A stretch of 64,000 bases of DNA from JAQVEM01 sp964610315 (GCA_964610315.1 CAZSVM010000010.1:1-64000), one strand, 5' to 3'. Counted from the stretch's first letter, positions 1 through 9,295 are shown. Notes: generated by a model from the letters alone, not told the origin. Translations and numbers: made by a program.

Positions 1-54
1 AGGTGACATTTTCCCTGAATAGGTTAGAGGTGACAATATCGCAGAACAACAACA
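1..54. mobile_element. IS-type multiple terminal repeats (element end, cut by window edge)
   Basis: Two related 20-nt units, both starting GGTGACA, begin at positions 2 and 29 (27-bp spacing) and agree at about 14 of 20 positions; a weaker TTGACAAT-containing match follows at 71. Short direct repeats like these at one end are typical of IS21-like elements. The transposase genes would lie to the left, outside the window. The family is an inference from the repeat pattern only. Confidence 0.4.
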
Positions 55-70
55 AAATATTAGGTAGATA

Positions 71-99
71 TTGACAATTCTCCAATAATTTATTATATT
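71..99 (+). promoter_or_regulatory. Sigma-70-type promoter candidate
   Basis: TTGACA (71-76) and TATATT (94-99) are separated by 17 bp. It points rightwards into an intrinsic terminator only about 15 nt after the expected start, so it would make a very short RNA. It may be an outward promoter belonging to the neighbouring IS-like end, or chance in AT-rich DNA. Confidence 0.3.
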
Positions 100-113
100 C
101 TACTAACTATAAG

Positions 114-151
114 CGTCATTAAATTTCTATGAAATTTGATGACGTTTTTTT
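114..151 (+). terminator. Intrinsic terminator
   Basis: A 13-bp stem (114-126 with 132-144, one G-T wobble) has a 5-nt loop and is followed by a run of seven T at 145-151. It ends rightward transcription coming from the IS-like end. Confidence 0.75.
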
Positions 152-258
152 ATGGCAGCTCCTGTATTTTATCCTTATTCCTTTATAATTTTAATAGCCG
201 GAAAGAGGATATGGGAAAGTGGATATGAATAATGTCTATGGATAATGTATTTTCTATA

Positions 259-299
259 TGAAAATAATAAAGAGAGATTCCAAACCTCTCTTTATTATT
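259..299 (-). terminator. Terminator of the glutamate synthase-like gene
   Basis: A perfect 14-bp stem (263-276 with 286-299, 9-nt loop) lies just past the stop codon of the minus-strand gene at 328. On the minus strand it is followed by a short T run (259-264 read as A on the plus strand). Confidence 0.65.
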
Positions 300-327
300 A
301 AAAAATATCTACCTAATCCGGTTAAAA

Positions 328-1911
328 TTATGAGTTTAGTATTTCATCTGTTTCCTGCTTATCAAGATCCATAATGTAAGGAATTTCGGAAATAGAAGCA
401 GCTTCACTGGTAAGTGAGGCAATGTCGTTTCTATCGATATATTCTAAAGCGAATTTTCTGGCGCCTCCCATAAGCTGTTTCAATCCTTGTTCCAGCCTCT
501 TGAAATAAGAGAATAATCCTATAGCCGATCCTGGAATTTTGTCTATTTTATCCTTAAATTCTTTTTTAAGATCAGTTACTTCCACAAATATGGACTCCAG
601 ATCATTTCCATATTTTTCAATGGATTTGGGGATGTCTCCCGATTTTATTTTTTCGGTTATGGTTTTTCCTACCATGCAAGCAGTGATAGGAGATCTGGCC
701 ATTCCAACCAGTTTGAAGTAGGGCGCACCGAGAGAAAGCCCTTTAAAAATTTGATCTTCAAGTACAATTCCTCCGGCAATAGCCAGGTCGGGAACGTATT
801 TTCCTTTATCGGCAAGAGTTTTTACATATTTATTGGCAAGGCACTGTATATAAACTGTAGGAATTCCCCATTCATTCATCATGCGCCAGGGGCTCATTCC
901 GGTACCCCCTCCGGCTCCGTCTATGGTAAGGAGATCGATGCCAGCTTCGGAAGAAAATTTTATGGCCTTAGCCAGATCCGAGGGTCTGTAGGCACCGGTT
1001 TTTAAGAATACATATTTTGCCCCTGCTTTTCTCAAATTTTCCACAGCAGCAAGAAAATCTTCTTTTTTTACCATTCCCACTCTGGAATGTCTTTCGAATT
1101 CTTTAAAATCACCGTGTTTGAATGCCATTTGAACATCAGAGTCCAGAGGATCCGGTAACACTATATATCCTCTTTTTTTAATTTCAATGGCTCTTTCAAG
1201 GTTATTTATTTTAATTTCTCCGCCAATATCTTTGGCACCCTGGCCCCATTTCAGCTCTACGATTTCCACTCCCAGTTCCCGTATGGCATATTCAAGAACT
1301 CCGAATCTGCTGTCTTCTACATTAGCCTGTACCACAATTCCTCCATATCCATGCTGCTGCCATTCTTTATACATAGAGACTCTTCTTTTAAGTTCGGGAG
1401 AATCCAGAATCTTGCCGTTACCGTCAAATTTCGACTCAGGATCGATACCACATACATTCTCGCCAATGGTCAAAATCACTCCGCTAATGGCTGATCCGAT
1501 TGCCAGTCCTTCCCAGTTTTTTTTGGCTACATCCGTAGAACCCAGTCCTGGAATAATAATAGGAAGTTTTAACTTTAAATCTTTGTTTTTACCAATTACT
1601 GCTTCCAGATTGACATTGGTAAAAATTGCCTTGTCACTGTCTTCTTCTATACCATAAGTTCCGAATGCGGTTCCCATTATATTAAAATGAGAATAATCTA
1701 TAGGGTAATCTTTCTGTGAGGCGGCTGTGAGGCTTCCAAAAGGCTGCGGATAAATAGTCTCGCTTCCTCTGTATGATGACTTCCCGATTTCGCATAATCC
1801 CAGACATCCCTCTGTGCAGGTAGCACACATCCCGCTGAAGGGATTTATGTTGTCGCCGTAAAGATTTTTGGTAAGTGTTGCAGAGGACGAGTTGATTTTT
1901 GAGTAACTCAT
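328..1911 (-). CDS. Glutamate synthase-like FMN-binding protein (single-domain GltB type)
   Basis: The 527-aa protein corresponds to the central FMN-binding (beta/alpha)8 synthase domain of glutamate synthase, without the amidotransferase and C-terminal glucan-like domains. Conserved stretches include GLGSTDVAKKNWEGLAIG, a GGTGMSPWRMMNEWG loop and LAIAGGI near the flavin site. Four N-terminal cysteines (C29, C32, C36, C40) resemble an iron-sulfur ligand set, so electrons may come from ferredoxin rather than from NADPH through a GltD subunit; no gltD is nearby. The ATG at 1911 has GGAG at 1917-1920. It is monocistronic, with its own promoter, structured leader and terminator. Family assignment is firm; the substrate is not established. 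Confidence 0.85.
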   Translation of the reverse strand: MSYSKINSSSATLTKNLYGDNINPFSGMCATCTEGCLGLCEIGKSSYRGSETIYPQPFGSLTAASQKDYPIDYSHFNIMGTAFGTYGIEEDSDKAIFTNVNLEAVIGKNKDLKLKLPIIIPGLGSTDVAKKNWEGLAIGSAISGVILTIGENVCGIDPESKFDGNGKILDSPELKRRVSMYKEWQQHGYGGIVVQANVEDSRFGVLEYAIRELGVEIVELKWGQGAKDIGGEIKINNLERAIEIKKRGYIVLPDPLDSDVQMAFKHGDFKEFERHSRVGMVKKEDFLAAVENLRKAGAKYVFLKTGAYRPSDLAKAIKFSSEAGIDLLTIDGAGGGTGMSPWRMMNEWGIPTVYIQCLANKYVKTLADKGKYVPDLAIAGGIVLEDQIFKGLSLGAPYFKLVGMARSPITACMVGKTITEKIKSGDIPKSIEKYGNDLESIFVEVTDLKKEFKDKIDKIPGSAIGLFSYFKRLEQGLKQLMGGARKFALEYIDRNDIASLTSEAASISEIPYIMDLDKQETDEILNS

Positions 1912-2049
1912 ATTTGCTCCTTTTACTTTTTGTTATAATTTACTTTAAAAATAAAAAAAGCATTACTCCTCTTGGCTTTTCAATGCCAATAGAAATATGC
2001 TTCTTTGCATCGAAGGCTTCGCTGCCTTCTTTTAAAATAATTTTTGTTA
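1912..2049 (-). promoter_or_regulatory. Structured 5' leader with terminator-like attenuator
   Basis: Read on the minus strand, the leader has a 6-bp hairpin (2029-2024 with 2017-2012), then ATGC(2010-2007)/GCAT(2000-1997), then a composite hairpin in which AAGCAT (2002-1997) pairs with ATGCTT (1963-1958) around an inner TTGGC/GCCAA stem, followed directly by seven T. The GCAT bases are shared between the second hairpin and the terminator-like stem, so the two are mutually exclusive. This is the architecture of an attenuator or riboswitch. I do not recognise a known riboswitch class. Confidence 0.5.
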
Positions 2050-2055
2050 AATGCT

Positions 2056-2083
2056 ATAATATAAAATTATACAGTGATGTCAA
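2056..2083 (-). promoter_or_regulatory. Promoter of the glutamate synthase-like gene
   Basis: On the minus strand TTGACA (2083-2078) and TATTAT (2061-2056) are 16 bp apart, predicting a start near 2049 and a leader of about 138 nt. The rest of 2084-2264 is AT-rich with no other feature I can support apart from the polA ribosome binding site. Confidence 0.5.
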
Positions 2084-2264
2084 ATAAAATTTTATTTTTT
2101 TATATGAATGTTTTAAAAGATAAAGTATTTTTATAATTATTTCCGAGATAATATCTCCGGATCACTCCGGATTGACGAAATTAAAAAGTTACCGTTAAAA
2201 ACTATGTTTATATAAAAATTTTAATAAAGAAATTTTTTATAAGTTTTAGGAGGAATTTTAATTA

Positions 2265-5024
2265 TTGAATAAAGGCAAAAACAGCAAAGTAATTCTAATA
2301 GATGGGAATAATATTGCCTACAGAGCTTTTTATGCCATTCCCGAGAGTATTTCCACCTCATCAGGGATTACTACTAATGCGGTTCTGGGATTTACCAGCA
2401 TGCTTTTAAAACTTATAGAAGATCAAAATCCTGACGCTATAATTTGTGCTTTTGATAGTAAAACTCCGACTTTCAGACATAAGATATTTGACCAGTATAA
2501 AATCAAAAGAAAAAAAATGCCCCCCGAGCTTGGGAACCAATTTCCCCTCATTAAAGAAATTTTAAATGTATTTAATATTGTTTACCTGGAAAAAGATGGT
2601 TTCGAAGCTGATGATATACTTGCGGATATAGCCAGGAATGTCAAAAATGAATATGACCAGATAATAATAGTTACCGGGGATAAAGACATATTGCAGCTCG
2701 TTTCCGATAATATAAAAGTTATGTCTATTAAAAAAGGCATTACCGATACGGTATTGTTCGACAGATCGGGAGTAGAGGAAAAGTTTGGAGTCAAGCCAGA
2801 GAATATAAAAGATTTGCTGGCTCTTATGGGAGACAGTTCGGATAACATACCGGGAGTTCCCGGAGTGGGGCCAAAAACAGCAAGGTCGCTGGTAGCCGGA
2901 TATGGTTCTCTGGAAGAAATTTATGAAAATCTGGATAAAATAGATAACCGGCGTTTAAAGGAACTGCTGCAGGCAAACAGGAATCTTGCCGAATTAAGTA
3001 AAGAATTAACTACCTTAAAAATGATTGGTGATATAAACATAAAGGAGATCATAAATAACAGTTTTAAAAATATTAGCTTTAATAAGGTAAGGCAGCTTTT
3101 TGAGAGTCTGGAATTCAGGACTCTGGAAAAGAAGCTCTACAGTCTTAAGGGTAAAATTAATTTTAAAGAAGAAACCCGGGCAGCAAAAAAGATAGATAGT
3201 AAAATCAGGTTGAAGCATTTAACCCCGGAATTAAATCTGGAAATTTTAAGTAAAGATATAAATAAAACTTTATATCTTAGCGAATATGTATCAGACAGCC
3301 GGTTTTGCGGGATTGTTTTATATTACGGCGGCGATGAGGCCTGTATAATAAAAGAAGATGACCTGGAAATAAAAACTGTAAGAGAATCTCTGGAAAAATT
3401 ATTTGGAGATAAGAAGAATAGAATATCCGGTTTTGATTTTAAAAAAATATATAAAATAATGAAAAGTTACCGGATTACTTTGAACGGTAAATTCATAGAT
3501 TATAAAATATTATATTTGGTCCTTAATCCCAATAAACCTACTGCCAGCCTGGATGAGATAATTTACCATCTGTTAAATATAGAAATTAAAAATGCTGAAG
3601 GAGAGGCTGGTGTTTCTGATAAAAGCGAAGGAAATAGCCCGGATGAATCAAAAAGTACGGGTAAGAAAAAACAGCTGGAGCTTGATTTCTGTGCGGAGGA
3701 AAAAGATAGTAAAAAGGCTGCAGGCGAATTGAATATACTCTTAAAAAAAATAAGCCTGTACAAAAAAATTGAGGACCTATTATTGGAAAGAATAAAAAAA
3801 GAAGAGCTCCAGGAATTATACTGGAAAATCGAAGAGCCGCTGATAAAAGTGCTGGCTGAAATGGAATATATCGGAGTTAATATTGATAGAGGATATCTGG
3901 ATGGTTTAATAAAAGAATATGATAATGATATAAAAAGACTTCAAAAAGAAATTTATAAACTCTGTAATGAAGAATTCAATATAAATTCTTCCCAGCAGCT
4001 TTCGGAAATACTTTATAAAAAACTTGGACTTCCGGCTGTAAAAAAAACCAAAACGGGGCTGTCCACCGATGCAGAGACTCTTAAGACTATCTATAACAGC
4101 TCTCCGGTAATTGAGAAAATATTGGACTACAGGGAGAAAACCAAGCTCAAAAATACCTATATCGATGTTCTTCCCAAATTAATTGATTCCAGAGATTTAA
4201 GAGTTCATACCACCTATAACCAGTTGGGGACATCTACCGGAAGGATAAGCAGCAGTGATCCCAATCTTCAGAATATCCCCATACGGACGGAATACGGTAG
4301 GCAGATAAGAAAAGCATTTATTCCCGGGACCGGTTATGATTTGATAATGTCTTCGGATTATTCCCAAATCGAACTAAGGATCCTGGCCCACCTTTCGGAG
4401 GATAAAAATCTGATGGAATCTTTTAACCGGGAAGAGGATATACATACCAGAACGGCTTCGGAACTTTTTGATGTGGATTATAAAAATGTTGACCAGACTT
4501 TAAGAAGGAAAGCAAAAACTATAAATTTTGGGATAATTTATGGAATGACCGAATATGGCCTGGCAAGCAGGCTTTCTATCTCTGAAGAGGAGGCCAAAGA
4601 ATATATTAAAAAATATTTTGACAAGTATCCCGGGGTTAAGAAATATTTAAAGTTTCTGATAGAGGAAGCATATAAAAAAGGTTACTCTACCACAATTTTC
4701 GGCAGAAAAAGATACCTGAAAGAATTAGGAAGCAGCAATCACCGGATAAGAAGTCTGGGGGAGAGATTTGCGGTGAATACTCCCATACAGGGCAGTGCTG
4801 CCGATATAATGAAACTTTCTACGGTGGTACTTTTTGACAAATTAAAATCCGAAAAAATAGACAGTAATATTATTCTTCATGTTCATGATGAGCTGGTGCT
4901 GGAACTGAAGGAAAAAGATAAGGGAGTTATTGAAAGGATAGTAACAGAATCAATGGAAAATTGTATAGATTTAAAAACAGACCTTAAAGTTGACATAAAG
5001 GTTGGAAGGAACTGGTATATTTAA
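2265..5024 (+). CDS. polA: DNA polymerase I
   Basis: The 919-aa polymerase for Okazaki-fragment processing and repair synthesis. Domains: N-terminal 5'-3' exonuclease (about 1-290; IDGNNIAYRAFYAIP, GDSSDNIPGVPGVGPKTA), a degenerate 3'-5' exonuclease-like domain (about 310-540) in which the DxE metal ligands are not seen, so proofreading is probably absent, and the family A polymerase domain (about 550-919) with motif A DYSQIELRILAH, motif B RRKAKTINFGIIYG and motif C HVHDELVLE. A charged insert lies near residues 445-475. The start is TTG, preceded by AGGAGG at 2248-2253. It heads the polA-rpsA-coaE-uvrBAC series. Confidence 0.96.
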   Translation: MNKGKNSKVILIDGNNIAYRAFYAIPESISTSSGITTNAVLGFTSMLLKLIEDQNPDAIICAFDSKTPTFRHKIFDQYKIKRKKMPPELGNQFPLIKEILNVFNIVYLEKDGFEADDILADIARNVKNEYDQIIIVTGDKDILQLVSDNIKVMSIKKGITDTVLFDRSGVEEKFGVKPENIKDLLALMGDSSDNIPGVPGVGPKTARSLVAGYGSLEEIYENLDKIDNRRLKELLQANRNLAELSKELTTLKMIGDINIKEIINNSFKNISFNKVRQLFESLEFRTLEKKLYSLKGKINFKEETRAAKKIDSKIRLKHLTPELNLEILSKDINKTLYLSEYVSDSRFCGIVLYYGGDEACIIKEDDLEIKTVRESLEKLFGDKKNRISGFDFKKIYKIMKSYRITLNGKFIDYKILYLVLNPNKPTASLDEIIYHLLNIEIKNAEGEAGVSDKSEGNSPDESKSTGKKKQLELDFCAEEKDSKKAAGELNILLKKISLYKKIEDLLLERIKKEELQELYWKIEEPLIKVLAEMEYIGVNIDRGYLDGLIKEYDNDIKRLQKEIYKLCNEEFNINSSQQLSEILYKKLGLPAVKKTKTGLSTDAETLKTIYNSSPVIEKILDYREKTKLKNTYIDVLPKLIDSRDLRVHTTYNQLGTSTGRISSSDPNLQNIPIRTEYGRQIRKAFIPGTGYDLIMSSDYSQIELRILAHLSEDKNLMESFNREEDIHTRTASELFDVDYKNVDQTLRRKAKTINFGIIYGMTEYGLASRLSISEEEAKEYIKKYFDKYPGVKKYLKFLIEEAYKKGYSTTIFGRKRYLKELGSSNHRIRSLGERFAVNTPIQGSAADIMKLSTVVLFDKLKSEKIDSNIILHVHDELVLELKEKDKGVIERIVTESMENCIDLKTDLKVDIKVGRNWYI

Positions 5025-5108
5025 AAAAATAACTTATAATATTGATTATTCTTTTTTTGCATGTTATCCTTTTCAAATATCAAAAAAGGAGAATAATTTA
5101 TTTAAGAA

Positions 5109-6437
5109 ATGGCTGAGAAAAATTATCACAAGAAATTAACAAATGACAATTGTATGATAGAAAATGAAGAGGGTAAACTGGTACCCAATTATGACCTGAC
5201 CATGGTTAATTTGAATGACGGTGATGTGGTAAGGGGAAAAGTAGTGAAAATCGATAAAGACGAAGTTCTGGTGGATGTGGGCTTTAAATCGGAAGGAGTT
5301 ATACCCTTAAGTGAACTGTCAATAAGAAGCGATATAAGACCTGAAGATATTCTGAAAGTAGATGATGAGATAGAAATAATGGTACTTCAGAAAGAAGACC
5401 AGGATGGTCGGCTGATATTATCAAAAAAGAGAGCTGAAGTAGAGCAGAATTTTGACCGGATAGAAAAAATTTATGAAAGTGGAGATATCATTGAGGGTGA
5501 AATTATAGAATGTGTAAAAGGAGGATTAATTGTTGATATAGGTTTAAGAGGCTTCCTGCCAGCATCATTAATAGATGTCAGGAAAACCAGAGATCTCGAA
5601 TCTTACATCGGTGAGAAGTGCGTATGTAAAATTATCGAAGTGGATAGAAACAGAAATAATGTTGTTCTATCCCGAAAAGTTATTATAGAGGATGAAAGAA
5701 AAGAACAGAGGAAAGAAGTGCTCAGTAAAATGGAAATTGGCCAGGTAAAAAAAGGCATAATAACCAGTATTGCAGATTTTGGAGCTTTTGTTGACGTTGA
5801 CGGTGTCGATGGGTTGGTTCACATTTCGGAACTTTCCTGGAATCATGTGAAGCACCCTTCGGAAGTGGTTAATGTAAATCAGGAAGTAGATGTGGAAATA
5901 CTGGATATAGATCATGAGAAGCAGAGATTGTCTCTGGGATTAAAGCAAACCCAGAAAGATCCGTGGCTGGAAAAGATAAAGAATTATTCGGTTAAGGATA
6001 TATTAAAGGGTAAGGTTACCAGAATTGTAAAGTTCGGTTTATTTGTTCAGATCGATGAGGATCTGGAGGGTCTTGTACATATATCCGAATTAAGTATGGA
6101 GCCGGTAAGGAGACCCAGTGATATTGCAAAAATTGGAGATGAACTGACGGTTAGAATTATTGATATAGATCTGGATAAAAGGAGAATGGCCTTTAGTGTC
6201 AAACAGGTAGAAAATCCTGTCGAAGACAAGGAAGAAAAAACCAAAGATATTAAATCTAAAGAAAAAGAAACCAAGAAAGAAGCTCCGGAGAAAAAAAAGA
6301 AGAAAAGCACTAAAGATGCAGATACGTCTGCCAGGGATAAGAGCAAACCTGCAAAGACTGACGATAAAGAATTAAATAAAAAGAGGCAGATAAAAGAAAT
6401 ACTGAAAGAGATGAAAGACGAAGCTAATATAGAATAG
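5109..6437 (+). CDS. rpsA: 30S ribosomal protein S1
   Basis: The 442-aa RNA-binding protein has four S1 OB-fold repeats (about 35-105, 118-185, 203-272, 288-358), each with the V.G.V....GAFVD/GLFVQ and GL.H.SEL signatures, followed by a Lys/Glu-rich tail. Four repeats match the short S1 of actinobacteria and Gram-positives rather than the six-repeat proteobacterial form. An in-frame TAA at 5103-5105 fixes the ATG at 5109 as the first start. The AAAGGAG at 5085-5091 is about 17 nt upstream, unusually far. A weak AT-rich hairpin with seven T lies at 5036-5058 between polA and this gene. Confidence 0.93.
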   Translation: MAEKNYHKKLTNDNCMIENEEGKLVPNYDLTMVNLNDGDVVRGKVVKIDKDEVLVDVGFKSEGVIPLSELSIRSDIRPEDILKVDDEIEIMVLQKEDQDGRLILSKKRAEVEQNFDRIEKIYESGDIIEGEIIECVKGGLIVDIGLRGFLPASLIDVRKTRDLESYIGEKCVCKIIEVDRNRNNVVLSRKVIIEDERKEQRKEVLSKMEIGQVKKGIITSIADFGAFVDVDGVDGLVHISELSWNHVKHPSEVVNVNQEVDVEILDIDHEKQRLSLGLKQTQKDPWLEKIKNYSVKDILKGKVTRIVKFGLFVQIDEDLEGLVHISELSMEPVRRPSDIAKIGDELTVRIIDIDLDKRRMAFSVKQVENPVEDKEEKTKDIKSKEKETKKEAPEKKKKKSTKDADTSARDKSKPAKTDDKELNKKRQIKEILKEMKDEANIE

Positions 6438-6651
6438 ACAGGTATTTTTCCGGTAATTTATTTCAGATATTTTTTAAACAGATGCCGCAAAACCACTTTA
6501 AACCGCTATAATACTCTAGAAAAATCTTTAATTATTTTTAATAATATTTATTGGTGATAAGTTATTATTAATAATTATTCCGTAGCTTTTAGTTTTGAGC
6601 TTATTTATTTTTTGGATGTGGTTCGATTATTAAAAAAACAGGAGGAATACT

Positions 6652-7233
6652 ATAAAAGTTTTAGGAATTACAGGAAAGGTTGCTTCCGGTAAAAGTACCG
6701 TAAGTAAATATATAAAAAAAATAAAAAAAGATGTACTTATACTGGACGCAGATAAGATTGCTAAAAATATTTATCAAAAGAATAAAGAAATTTTGGGGAA
6801 ACTGGAGCAGCTTTTTAGAAAAGAGATTTTTGATTCCGGAGGGAATTTAATTTTCAAAGCACTTGCCGAGAAGGTTTTTTCAAGTAAAAAAGAACTGAGA
6901 AAATTAAATAGGTTAATGTTCCCATTGATAAGGAATGAAATCGAAAAAATTTTGAATAAGAATGATAAAAGAAAATATGTAATAATAGATGCGGCGGTGT
7001 TATTCGATTGCAAACTGGACCAGTTATGTGATTATATAATTCTGGTTACCGGTTCCCAAAAAAGAAGAAAACTATTTCTGAAAAACAAGGGTTTTTCAGA
7101 TCATGATATAGAATTAAGAATAAATGGACAGCATGTAAAAATATATAAAAATAGAGTGACCTTTACTATTGATAATAATAACTCCGAAAAAAGCTTACTG
7201 GAAAAGGTGGAAAAGATAATAAAAAACATTTAA
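6652..7233 (+). CDS. coaE: Dephospho-CoA kinase, probable AUA start
   Basis: The enzyme phosphorylates dephospho-CoA at the ribose 3'-OH, the last step of CoA synthesis. The P-loop (GKVASGKST) sits at residues 8-16 only if translation begins at 6652, giving 193 aa, normal for the family. The codon there is ATA, with AGGAGG at 6640-6645 six bases upstream. In this frame TAA occurs at 6631-6633, and no ATG, GTG or TTG appears until about 6790, which would remove the P-loop. The downstream kinase features (DADKIAKNIY, DAAVLFDCKLD lid region) are intact. It lies between rpsA and uvrB as in actinobacteria. Confidence 0.85.
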   Translation: MKVLGITGKVASGKSTVSKYIKKIKKDVLILDADKIAKNIYQKNKEILGKLEQLFRKEIFDSGGNLIFKALAEKVFSSKKELRKLNRLMFPLIRNEIEKILNKNDKRKYVIIDAAVLFDCKLDQLCDYIILVTGSQKRRKLFLKNKGFSDHDIELRINGQHVKIYKNRVTFTIDNNNSEKSLLEKVEKIIKNI

Positions 7234-7264
7234 CTTTTAAATGAAATAAAGGTACTGAATTGAT

Positions 7265-9295
7265 ATGAGTGGTTCAAAATTTAAAATTGTATCCAATTAT
7301 TCTCCTCAGGGAGATCAGAGTAAAGCTATTGCCCGGTTAACCAGGGGAATTGAAGATAGTTTTAAATTTCAATGCCTGCTTGGAGTTACCGGTTCGGGGA
7401 AAACTTATTCCATGGCAAACGTAATACAGAATATTCAACTGCCCACGCTGGTCCTTGCTCCCAATAAGACACTGGCAGCTCAGCTCTGTAATGAATTCAA
7501 AGAATTTTTTCCGGACAGCGCAGTGGAGTATTTTGTAAGTTATTACGATTATTATCAGCCGGAAGCATATTTACCGGGCAAAGATTTATATATTGAGAAG
7601 GATACTTCCATAAATGAAGAAATAGAAAAGCTGAGGCTGTCCACTACCAATTCTCTCTATATCAGAGACGATGTTATAGTAGTAGCCAGTGTTTCCTGTA
7701 TATATGGGTTAGGTTCACCCTCCGAATATGGCAAACAAAGAATTATCCTGAAAAGAGGGGAAGAATTTCCCAGAGAAGAAATAATAAGCAAACTGGTTAA
7801 TATAAGATATGAGAGAAATGATTATGATTTTGTCAACGGTAAATTCAGAGTTAAAGGGGATACCGTTGAAATATTCCCTGCCTATCAGGAAAGGGCGGTA
7901 AGAGTTCAGCTTTTAGGGGACGAGCTGGAAAGAATTGTAGAGTTTGATCCTGTATCAGGAGAGATTTTTAATGAAAAAGAGGTATATATAATATCACCGG
8001 CAACTCATTTTCTAGCCACTGCGGAGTGGGTGGATAGAGCTCTTAAAACTATCGGGCAGGAACTGGAGGAAAGAATAGAATATTTTAAAAAACAGGATAA
8101 ACTGCTGGAGGCTCAAAGGTTAGAGTCACGAACCAGATATGATATGGAAATGATAGCAGAATTAGGTTTCTGCAGCGGCATCGAGAATTACTCCAGGCAT
8201 ATACTGGGAAAGGCAGCGGGGGAACCGCCCAATACTCTTCTGGATTTTTTCCCTGATGATTTTCTGGTTATTATAGATGAATCTCATATCGCCATTCCGC
8301 AGATAAGGGGAATGTATGAGGGTGATAGATCGAGAAAACAGACTCTGGTGGATTATGGTTTCAGGCTTCCCTCTGCACTGGATAATAGGCCTCTGAAGTT
8401 TGATGAATTCGAAGCCAAAACTAAAAGAGTGATATTTACAACAGCCACACCCGGTCCTTATGAGAGGAAAGTAAGCAGTCAGATAGTGGAACAGATAATA
8501 AGACCAACCGGCCTGGTCGACCCGGAGGTTTCGGTAAAAAGAACCAGGGGGCAGATAGACGATTTAATATACGAGATTAAGAAGGTGGTAGACAGAGGTG
8601 AAAGAGTTCTGGTTACCACCCTTACCAAAAGAATGGCGGAAGACCTAACCGATTATCTGGCTGGCAGAAAAATCAGGGTAAGATATCTTCATTCCACTAT
8701 AGATACACTGGAAAGAGTGGAAATATTAAGAGGTCTGAGAACCGGCGAGTTTGATGTACTGGTGGGAATAAATTTACTGAGAGAGGGATTGGATCTTCCC
8801 GAAGTTTCGCTGGTGGCCATACTTGATGCAGATAAGGAAGGGTTCCTGAGATCCGAAATATCACTTATACAAACTATCGGGAGGGCGGCAAGGAATATAA
8901 ATGGAAAGGTTATAATGTATGCCGATAGTTTAACCGATTCCATAAAAAATGCGTTGTCTGAAACTAACCGGAGAAGAGATCTTCAGGTTGAATATAACCG
9001 GAAGCATAACATTACGCCAAAAACTATAAGTAAAACTGTATCCGATATATTGTATAATAAAGGAATAAAAGCAGGGAAAGAAGCAAAATCCGGCTTTAAG
9101 GTTAGCGAAAAGAAAAAACGATTCAGTGAAGATAAATTACTGGACATGAACCCCTCTGAGATTGCCAGTATAATAAGCGGCCTGGAAGAAGAGATGTATC
9201 TGGAAGCCAGAGAATTAAATTTTGAAAAGGCTGCCGCCATCAGGGATGAAATAAAGAGAATTAAAAAGATAACCAGTATAGAAATAAGAAAATAA
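7265..9295 (+). CDS. uvrB: UvrABC excinuclease subunit B
   Basis: The 676-aa damage-verification helicase of nucleotide excision repair. It has Walker A (GVTGSGKT, about 40-47), the Tyr-rich beta-hairpin that clamps DNA (YYDYYQPEAYLPG, about 96-108), the DESH box, the motif TTATPGPYE, motif VI QTIGRAARN and a C-terminal UVR domain (about 635-670) that contacts UvrC. The length is standard. The ATG follows coaE by 31 bp, and its stop codon shares one base with the uvrA start (TAATG), implying translational coupling. Confidence 0.97.
   Translation: MSGSKFKIVSNYSPQGDQSKAIARLTRGIEDSFKFQCLLGVTGSGKTYSMANVIQNIQLPTLVLAPNKTLAAQLCNEFKEFFPDSAVEYFVSYYDYYQPEAYLPGKDLYIEKDTSINEEIEKLRLSTTNSLYIRDDVIVVASVSCIYGLGSPSEYGKQRIILKRGEEFPREEIISKLVNIRYERNDYDFVNGKFRVKGDTVEIFPAYQERAVRVQLLGDELERIVEFDPVSGEIFNEKEVYIISPATHFLATAEWVDRALKTIGQELEERIEYFKKQDKLLEAQRLESRTRYDMEMIAELGFCSGIENYSRHILGKAAGEPPNTLLDFFPDDFLVIIDESHIAIPQIRGMYEGDRSRKQTLVDYGFRLPSALDNRPLKFDEFEAKTKRVIFTTATPGPYERKVSSQIVEQIIRPTGLVDPEVSVKRTRGQIDDLIYEIKKVVDRGERVLVTTLTKRMAEDLTDYLAGRKIRVRYLHSTIDTLERVEILRGLRTGEFDVLVGINLLREGLDLPEVSLVAILDADKEGFLRSEISLIQTIGRAARNINGKVIMYADSLTDSIKNALSETNRRRDLQVEYNRKHNITPKTISKTVSDILYNKGIKAGKEAKSGFKVSEKKKRFSEDKLLDMNPSEIASIISGLEEEMYLEARELNFEKAAAIRDEIKRIKKITSIEIRK

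Larger units (their letters stand above)
59..317. repeat. 14-bp perfect inverted repeat pair enclosing 231 bp
   Basis: ATTAGGTAGATATT at 59-72 is the exact reverse complement of the 14 bases at 304-317. The pair encloses both terminators found between the element end and the minus-strand gene at 328. It may be the ends of a small non-autonomous element or a remnant of rearrangement; no coding potential is seen inside. Confidence 0.4.

Noticed and set aside
539..1657. Plus-strand ORFs inside the glutamate synthase-like gene
   Set aside because: They are antisense shadows with no SD and no recognisable protein features.
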